The notes beneath the pieces were generated by a model. That model did no database searches. It had not been told where the DNA came from and saw only the letters and a list, made by a program, of their open reading frames with translations. This document shows, one piece after another, positions 6,765 through 10,249 of a stretch of DNA of 10,249 nt. The DNA comes from an uncultured Slackia sp. GTDB taxonomy: Bacteria; Actinomycetota; Coriobacteriia; Coriobacteriales; Eggerthellaceae. Position numbers and translations under genes: made by a program. Numbering within the stretch: position 1 is the first letter of the stretch; each line of letters starts with the position of its first letter. Where the stretch lies: contig CALBLG010000193.1 of the NCBI GenBank assembly GCA_937895975.1, forward strand, positions 1 through 10,249. The letters are read 5' to 3'.

Positions 6765-8025
6765 CGCTGTTCCCTTCTTCGCTCTGGCTGCTTAGTCCTT
6801 CGGCTTCGCCGAAAGCTCCTCCGCCCAGGAATTCGTCATCGCGATTATTCACGAAGTCGTACACTGCGTGTTCGATGCGCACCCAGCCAATCCAGCCGGG
6901 ATGCACGGTGTCGCACAGGAAGTACTTCTCGTATTCGCAGCTCGAGAAATCGGCATAGGCCACGTCCTGGGCGTCGCACATCGCTCTGGCTTGGTCGTAG
7001 AATTGCGCGCGCGTGTCGGACGTGACGCCCGCCTGGTCGTACCACTGGCCATGCATGGGCAGAATTACCACGAGCGGCTCAAGGCCGGCTTCTTTGCATA
7101 CGTGCAAAAAGCATTCGAAATCGCTCCATTCGTCATCAGCGTGCGTGAAATCCTGCCCGCTTTCAGAGCGGTACTGCGAATTCTTCTCCCAATAGGCATC
7201 GTGGATTCCGAAATCGTTGTTTGTGCACGACTGCTCGCCCTGGGCTTGCGCGTCATCGAGCAGGCTGTCCCAATCGGGTTCTCCGGTGTATTGGGCGGCT
7301 GTTCGGGTTTGGGATTTTTTCGGTGAGCCGTTCACAAGCGCGTCGAGCTTGCTTCGAATTCGCAAATCATTCGAAAATTGGTATGCGGCATCGTTGAAGG
7401 CATCGATGAGCGTGTCGTCATTCGCGGCGCGAATCTGGGTTTCGTCAACGCCAAGTTGCTGCAAGCGGCTTCGGACATACGCTTTTGTATCGTCGCTGAT
7501 GGCGGCGTTATTTAAGAAGTTTTTATACAGTGTATAGGAAAATTTTGAGGCAAACTTCGACTGCTGGCCGTTGTTCTTGAAGAACCATTGCGGCGACAGC
7601 ATCAGCACCACTTTGTTGCTTTTCGCCTGCGGCGCATATGCGCCGGCCGCGATAGCTTGCCACAAGCTCTGGTCGAACGCCTCGCCCACGTACGTCATGT
7701 CGACGCCGCTCACGCTTTCCCCGAACACCTTCTGGGGACATTGGTTTACGAGCGGCATGGAAATGTAGAGCTCCGAAGTGCCGAACGTCAATATGCCGTC
7801 ATCGCTCATGTTCGCGGTGGTGAAATCGACGCTTTCCGATTTCACGCCAGAGTACACGTAATCGTACAGTCGGGTCGTGTCGGCCTTGGCGTTCTGCTGC
7901 GGAAGCGCGCATGTGATTGCCGCAACCACGACCGCGAGCGACAGAAAGCCGCCAACAACGCCTTTCAACAGCGTGAGGCCCGATATGCCCGTGCCGCGTT
8001 CGTCTTTGCTTTTTGGTCGATCCAT
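6757..8025 (-). CDS. dltD: D-alanyl transfer protein DltD
   Basis: 422 residues from the ATG at 8023-8025. This start has AAGGAAG 5 nt upstream, whereas the longer GTG start at 8049 has none. One N-terminal membrane helix (GGFLSLAVVVAAITCAL) anchors an extracellular SGNH-like hydrolase domain. Conserved DltD features are GTSEL with nucleophile Ser84, SPQWFF (144-149), PMHGQWYD, and CDTVHPGWIGW, which supplies Asp372 and His375. Family knowledge: DltD acts outside the membrane and completes transfer of D-alanine to (lipo)teichoic acid. Compared with Firmicute DltD, the middle region (residues about 230-275, rich in Gln/Ser/Asp) looks like a lineage-specific insertion. It lies 30 nt downstream of dltC and overlaps dltX by 8 nt. 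Confidence 0.93.
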   Translation of the reverse strand: MDRPKSKDERGTGISGLTLLKGVVGGFLSLAVVVAAITCALPQQNAKADTTRLYDYVYSGVKSESVDFTTANMSDDGILTFGTSELYISMPLVNQCPQKVFGESVSGVDMTYVGEAFDQSLWQAIAAGAYAPQAKSNKVVLMLSPQWFFKNNGQQSKFASKFSYTLYKNFLNNAAISDDTKAYVRSRLQQLGVDETQIRAANDDTLIDAFNDAAYQFSNDLRIRSKLDALVNGSPKKSQTRTAAQYTGEPDWDSLLDDAQAQGEQSCTNNDFGIHDAYWEKNSQYRSESGQDFTHADDEWSDFECFLHVCKEAGLEPLVVILPMHGQWYDQAGVTSDTRAQFYDQARAMCDAQDVAYADFSSCEYEKYFLCDTVHPGWIGWVRIEHAVYDFVNNRDDEFLGGGAFGEAEGLSSQSEEGNSDA

Positions 8026-8030
8026 GCGAG

Positions 8031-8037
8031 CTTCCTT
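8031..8037 (-). promoter_or_regulatory. Ribosome binding site that sets the dltD start
   Basis: Minus-strand AAGGAAG lies 5 nt before the ATG at 8023-8025. The upstream in-frame GTG (8047-8049) and ATG (8038-8040) have no purine-rich sequence ahead of them. Confidence 0.6.
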
Positions 8038-8055
8038 CATGATGCGCACAATGTA

Positions 8056-8310
8056 CTACAGGCGCTTTTCCACCTGGTAAATAATGAGGTTCACGGTATT
8101 CATCTCTTCGCGCTCCACTTCAGTGGGGGCAATGGACACCCCGAATTCGTCCTCGATGTCTACGAGCAGTTCAACGGCTGCCATAGAATCGAGGAAACCG
8201 AGCTCGAACAGGTCTTCATCGCGATGGTCGCGCACCTCTTCGTCGCCGCATACCTCCTCGAGCATGTCGAGCATCTTCTCTTCGACTTCTTCATGCGTCA
8301 TCTTTGCCAT
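8056..8310 (-). CDS. dltC: D-alanyl carrier protein DltC
   Basis: 84 residues, the usual size for this family. It is an acidic four-helix carrier protein with LGFLDSMAAVELL around Ser42, the site of the 4'-phosphopantetheine arm; the DSM form is typical of DltC. DltA loads D-alanine on this arm in the cytoplasm, and the charged protein docks on DltB at the membrane. AAAGGA lies 7 nt before the ATG. The 146-bp gap from dltB is large for this operon and contains a long palindrome, so dltC may be expressed differently from dltA and dltB. Confidence 0.93.
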   Translation of the reverse strand: MAKMTHEEVEEKMLDMLEEVCGDEEVRDHRDEDLFELGFLDSMAAVELLVDIEDEFGVSIAPTEVEREEMNTVNLIIYQVEKRL

Positions 8311-8357
8311 GACATGTTCCTTTCTCTGTTGTCTTGCACTTTAACTATCACTATCGA

Positions 8358-8437
8358 TAGCCTGCGATTTTTCCGTATGCCGCCGCAGGGACGCCTGGAA
8401 CGTTGTCCCGGAGGCGGTATGCGGAAAAATCGCGCTA
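8358..8437. repeat. 80-nt imperfect palindrome between dltB and dltC
   Basis: Arms 8364-8384 and 8413-8433 match as inverted copies at 19 of 21 positions. TAGC/GCTA (8358-8361 and 8434-8437) extends the stem past a 2-nt bulge, and GGGAC/GTCCC (8388-8392 and 8405-8409) forms an inner stem. The two mismatches are G-U pairs in plus-strand RNA but A-C in minus-strand (operon) RNA. There is no T run after the stem on the operon strand, so it is not a standard terminator. The flanking CTATCGATAG (8351-8360) is a separate 10-bp perfect palindrome. A TTGACC (8443-8438, minus) could be a -35, but the matching -10 (CATACC) is poor. Confidence 0.75.
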
Positions 8438-8456
8438 GGTCAATTCTCGTTGCATC

Positions 8457-9614
8457 CTATCCCGCTATGAGCCGTGTAATCTGTCCCGAAAACAACGCGA
8501 ACCCGAAAAACACCGCTTGCATGGTGATGAACCACGAAACGGCGCGGAATGCCAGTTGCTTCTTGTGCGCCTTGTAGAACTTCGTTTTTTGGAAGCTCTC
8601 GGTGGCGGCAAGCAGTACGCCGTGGAACAGGCCGTAGAGCAGATAATCGGCCGTAAGCCCATGCCACGCGCCCATCAGCACCATGTTCACCATGAAGCCG
8701 CATTGCGCGGTATGCAGGCGTTTCTTGAACAGCTTATGCTTCAGGGCGAAGCGGGAGAAGCGCATGAACACGAAATCGCGCAACCAGAACGACAGCGTGA
8801 TGTGCCAACGGTTCCAAAAATCTTTAATGTCGACCGCCAAGAACGGCGCGCGGAAATTGCGCGGAGTGCGGATGCCGAAGCAATAGCTGGCTCCCATGGC
8901 CATGAGGCTGTACCCGGCGAAGTCGAAGAACAGATACAGGCCGTATTCGTAAGCGACGACGATTTGCTGCCAAAGCTCAGCGGCGAATGGTCCGCTTCCC
9001 CACCCATGCGGGTCGTAAAAACGAAAGATGAACGCGGCGATGACCATTTTGTACACCATGCCCGCCGTGATAAGCAGGATGCCGCGCGCAAGCATGCCCG
9101 CGTATTCATCGCGGCTCGGCGTGGCATGGAGGTCTTCCAGAAAACGCCTGCTTCGATCGATGGGGCCCGAGGTGAACACCGGGAAGAACAGAATGAAGCA
9201 CGCCCAGTCGCTGGGGGTGATTTTCTCGATGATGCCGTCGTGCATCTCGATGATGACCTGCGTCGCCTTGAACGTGAGGTACGAGATGCCCGCGAACCCT
9301 AAAATGCTTGCGTCGAACGCTCCACTTACCTTGCATACCACCAGCGGATACAGCGTGAGCACGAGCGCTATGCGGAAACGCCAGCGGGCTTTCGGCGCGC
9401 GCGACAGCAATGCGCAGGCCACGCCTGCCGACGCGACGAACAGCACGCAGCATGCCAGCTGCGCTGGGTCGTTCATGAATAGCATCGCGATAAAGGCGAC
9501 CGACGCAGCAAGGCCGTACCATTTCAGCGACTTCTCGAGCAGGCCTAGGATGGCTGCGCCGGTGATGGCGATGGCGAGCGTTATAAAAAAGCTGGGGTCG
9601 GCGTAAAACGACAT
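8457..9614 (-). CDS. dltB: D-alanyl transferase DltB (MBOAT family)
   Basis: 385 residues, close to the usual 390-415, with about ten to eleven hydrophobic segments. MBOAT marks are FFPVFTSGPIDR (143-154), DFWNRWHITLSFWLRDF (His271) and MGAWHGLTADYLLYGLFHG. In the last, His318 corresponds to the invariant MBOAT catalytic histidine, and His331 is also conserved-looking. DltB takes D-alanine from DltC on the cytoplasmic side and transfers it through a central funnel to the outer side, with DltX and DltD as partners. The start has AAGGAAG 6 nt upstream, overlapping the dltA stop codon; the 11-nt gap suggests coupled translation with dltA. Confidence 0.93.
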   Translation of the reverse strand: MSFYADPSFFITLAIAITGAAILGLLEKSLKWYGLAASVAFIAMLFMNDPAQLACCVLFVASAGVACALLSRAPKARWRFRIALVLTLYPLVVCKVSGAFDASILGFAGISYLTFKATQVIIEMHDGIIEKITPSDWACFILFFPVFTSGPIDRSRRFLEDLHATPSRDEYAGMLARGILLITAGMVYKMVIAAFIFRFYDPHGWGSGPFAAELWQQIVVAYEYGLYLFFDFAGYSLMAMGASYCFGIRTPRNFRAPFLAVDIKDFWNRWHITLSFWLRDFVFMRFSRFALKHKLFKKRLHTAQCGFMVNMVLMGAWHGLTADYLLYGLFHGVLLAATESFQKTKFYKAHKKQLAFRAVSWFITMQAVFFGFALFSGQITRLIAG

Positions 9615-9625
9615 GGGACGCTTCC

Positions 9626-10249
9626 TTATGCTTTACGCGTGCCAGCAAGGGCTTTGCGGTCGATTTTGCCGTTCGGCGTAAGCGGCAGGGCATCTTTCAC
9701 TGCGAAACGGCGCGGCACCATGTATTCGGGGATGCGTGCCGTCAGCGCGCCCTTCAATGCGCGCTCGAGTTCGAGCTTCGTGGGAACTTCGACGCTCGTG
9801 CCGTCGTCGCTCGATGGGCCGCCCTGCCCTTCCACCTCTTCGTATGCCGGCGTGCCGTCGGGATGCTTTTCCAACACTACAAACGCCTTCAAATACGCAA
9901 TTCTGCCCTGGTGCTCTATGGGCACCACGCAGGCCTGCTTCACTCCGTTAAGCGCGCGGATATTTTCCTCGACGTCTTCAAGCTCGATGCGGAATCCGTG
10001 CAGCTTCACAAGGGAATCGAAGCGCCCTTCGCAGTGGACGATGCCCTGCTCATCGATATGGCCGGCATCGCCCGTCCGATATGCGCGCTGGCGGGTTCCG
10101 TCGGACATTTCTGCTTCAAAGAAGGCCTTCGCGGTCTTCGATGGGTTGCGATAGTAGCCCTTCGCGACGGTATCGCCTACTATTACGATTTCGCCTGTTT
10201 TGCCTTGTGCGAGTTCTGCTCCGGTCTCGGGGTCGCAGATATGGATTTG
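9626..10249 (-). CDS. dltA: D-alanine--DltC ligase DltA, C-terminal 207 residues
   Basis: The frame is open to the right window edge, so the N-terminal part (about 300 residues of a protein of about 500) is missing. Adenylation-domain core motifs are present in order: GEIVIVGDTVAKGYYRNP (A6-like), YRTGD (A7), GRFDSLVKLHGFRIELEDVE (A8), and LPLTPNGKIDRKAL (A10) with the catalytic lysine at visible residue 195. DltA uses ATP to make D-alanyl-AMP and loads D-alanine on DltC. Between A8 and A10 there is an acidic, Gly/Ser-rich stretch of about 25 residues (around VEGQGGPSSDDG) that looks like an insertion in the C-terminal subdomain. The promoter of the operon lies outside the window. Confidence 0.93.
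   Translation of the reverse strand, partial: QIHICDPETGAELAQGKTGEIVIVGDTVAKGYYRNPSKTAKAFFEAEMSDGTRQRAYRTGDAGHIDEQGIVHCEGRFDSLVKLHGFRIELEDVEENIRALNGVKQACVVPIEHQGRIAYLKAFVVLEKHPDGTPAYEEVEGQGGPSSDDGTSVEVPTKLELERALKGALTARIPEYMVPRRFAVKDALPLTPNGKIDRKALAGTRKA

Noticed and set aside
7588..8577. Long open frame on the plus strand opposite dltD, dltC and the end of dltB
   Set aside because: It runs antisense to three well-supported genes, has a low-complexity His/Arg/Ala-rich translation with no domain, and crosses the intergenic palindrome. It is a by-product of GC-rich codon use.

Overview
The window is bacterial, gene-dense and moderately GC-rich. Its dlt (D-alanylation) genes carry Gram-positive signatures. 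The codon use, the DinB sequence and the general style of the proteins suggest an actinobacterium of the class Coriobacteriia (Eggerthella/Slackia-like). That placement is inferred from family resemblance only and was not tested by a search.

Layout, left to right. (1) 2-796, plus strand: the 3' part of a family-2 glycosyltransferase, followed by a hairpin terminator that can serve both converging genes. (2) 904-2976, minus strand: a large OatA-type membrane O-acyltransferase with a C-terminal SGNH esterase-fold domain. The SGNH half is much poorer in GC than the membrane half. (3) 3101-4393, minus strand: DNA polymerase IV (dinB). (4) 4526-4843, plus strand: a small two-helix membrane protein with its own terminator. 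It diverges from dinB across a 132-bp region that holds GTTCGA/TCGAAC inverted repeats. (5) 5000-10249, minus strand: a dlt operon read right to left as dltA (5' end outside the window), dltB, dltC, dltD, a 60-residue single-span protein ending in FIYAAF (DltX-like), and a secreted, membrane-anchored SxxK serine hydrolase (DltE-like).

How the dlt genes would work together. DltA activates D-alanine and loads it on the phosphopantetheine arm of DltC. DltB, an MBOAT membrane acyltransferase, moves the D-alanyl group across the membrane using the C-terminal tyrosine of DltX as acceptor. DltD passes it to the extracellular polymer. The serine hydrolase could remove or edit the ester. The gene order is unusual: dltX is normally upstream of dltA in Firmicutes, but here it lies after dltD and overlaps it by 8 nt. 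A roughly 80-nt imperfect palindrome separates dltB from dltC.

The most interesting points are the relocated dltX with its predicted acceptor tyrosine, the neighbouring serine hydrolase, the intra-operon palindrome, the base-composition break inside the O-acyltransferase, and the possible SOS-type operator upstream of dinB. No RNA genes, CRISPR arrays, insertion sequences or attachment sites were seen. No gene-free stretch exceeds 300 bp; the longest is 156 bp.
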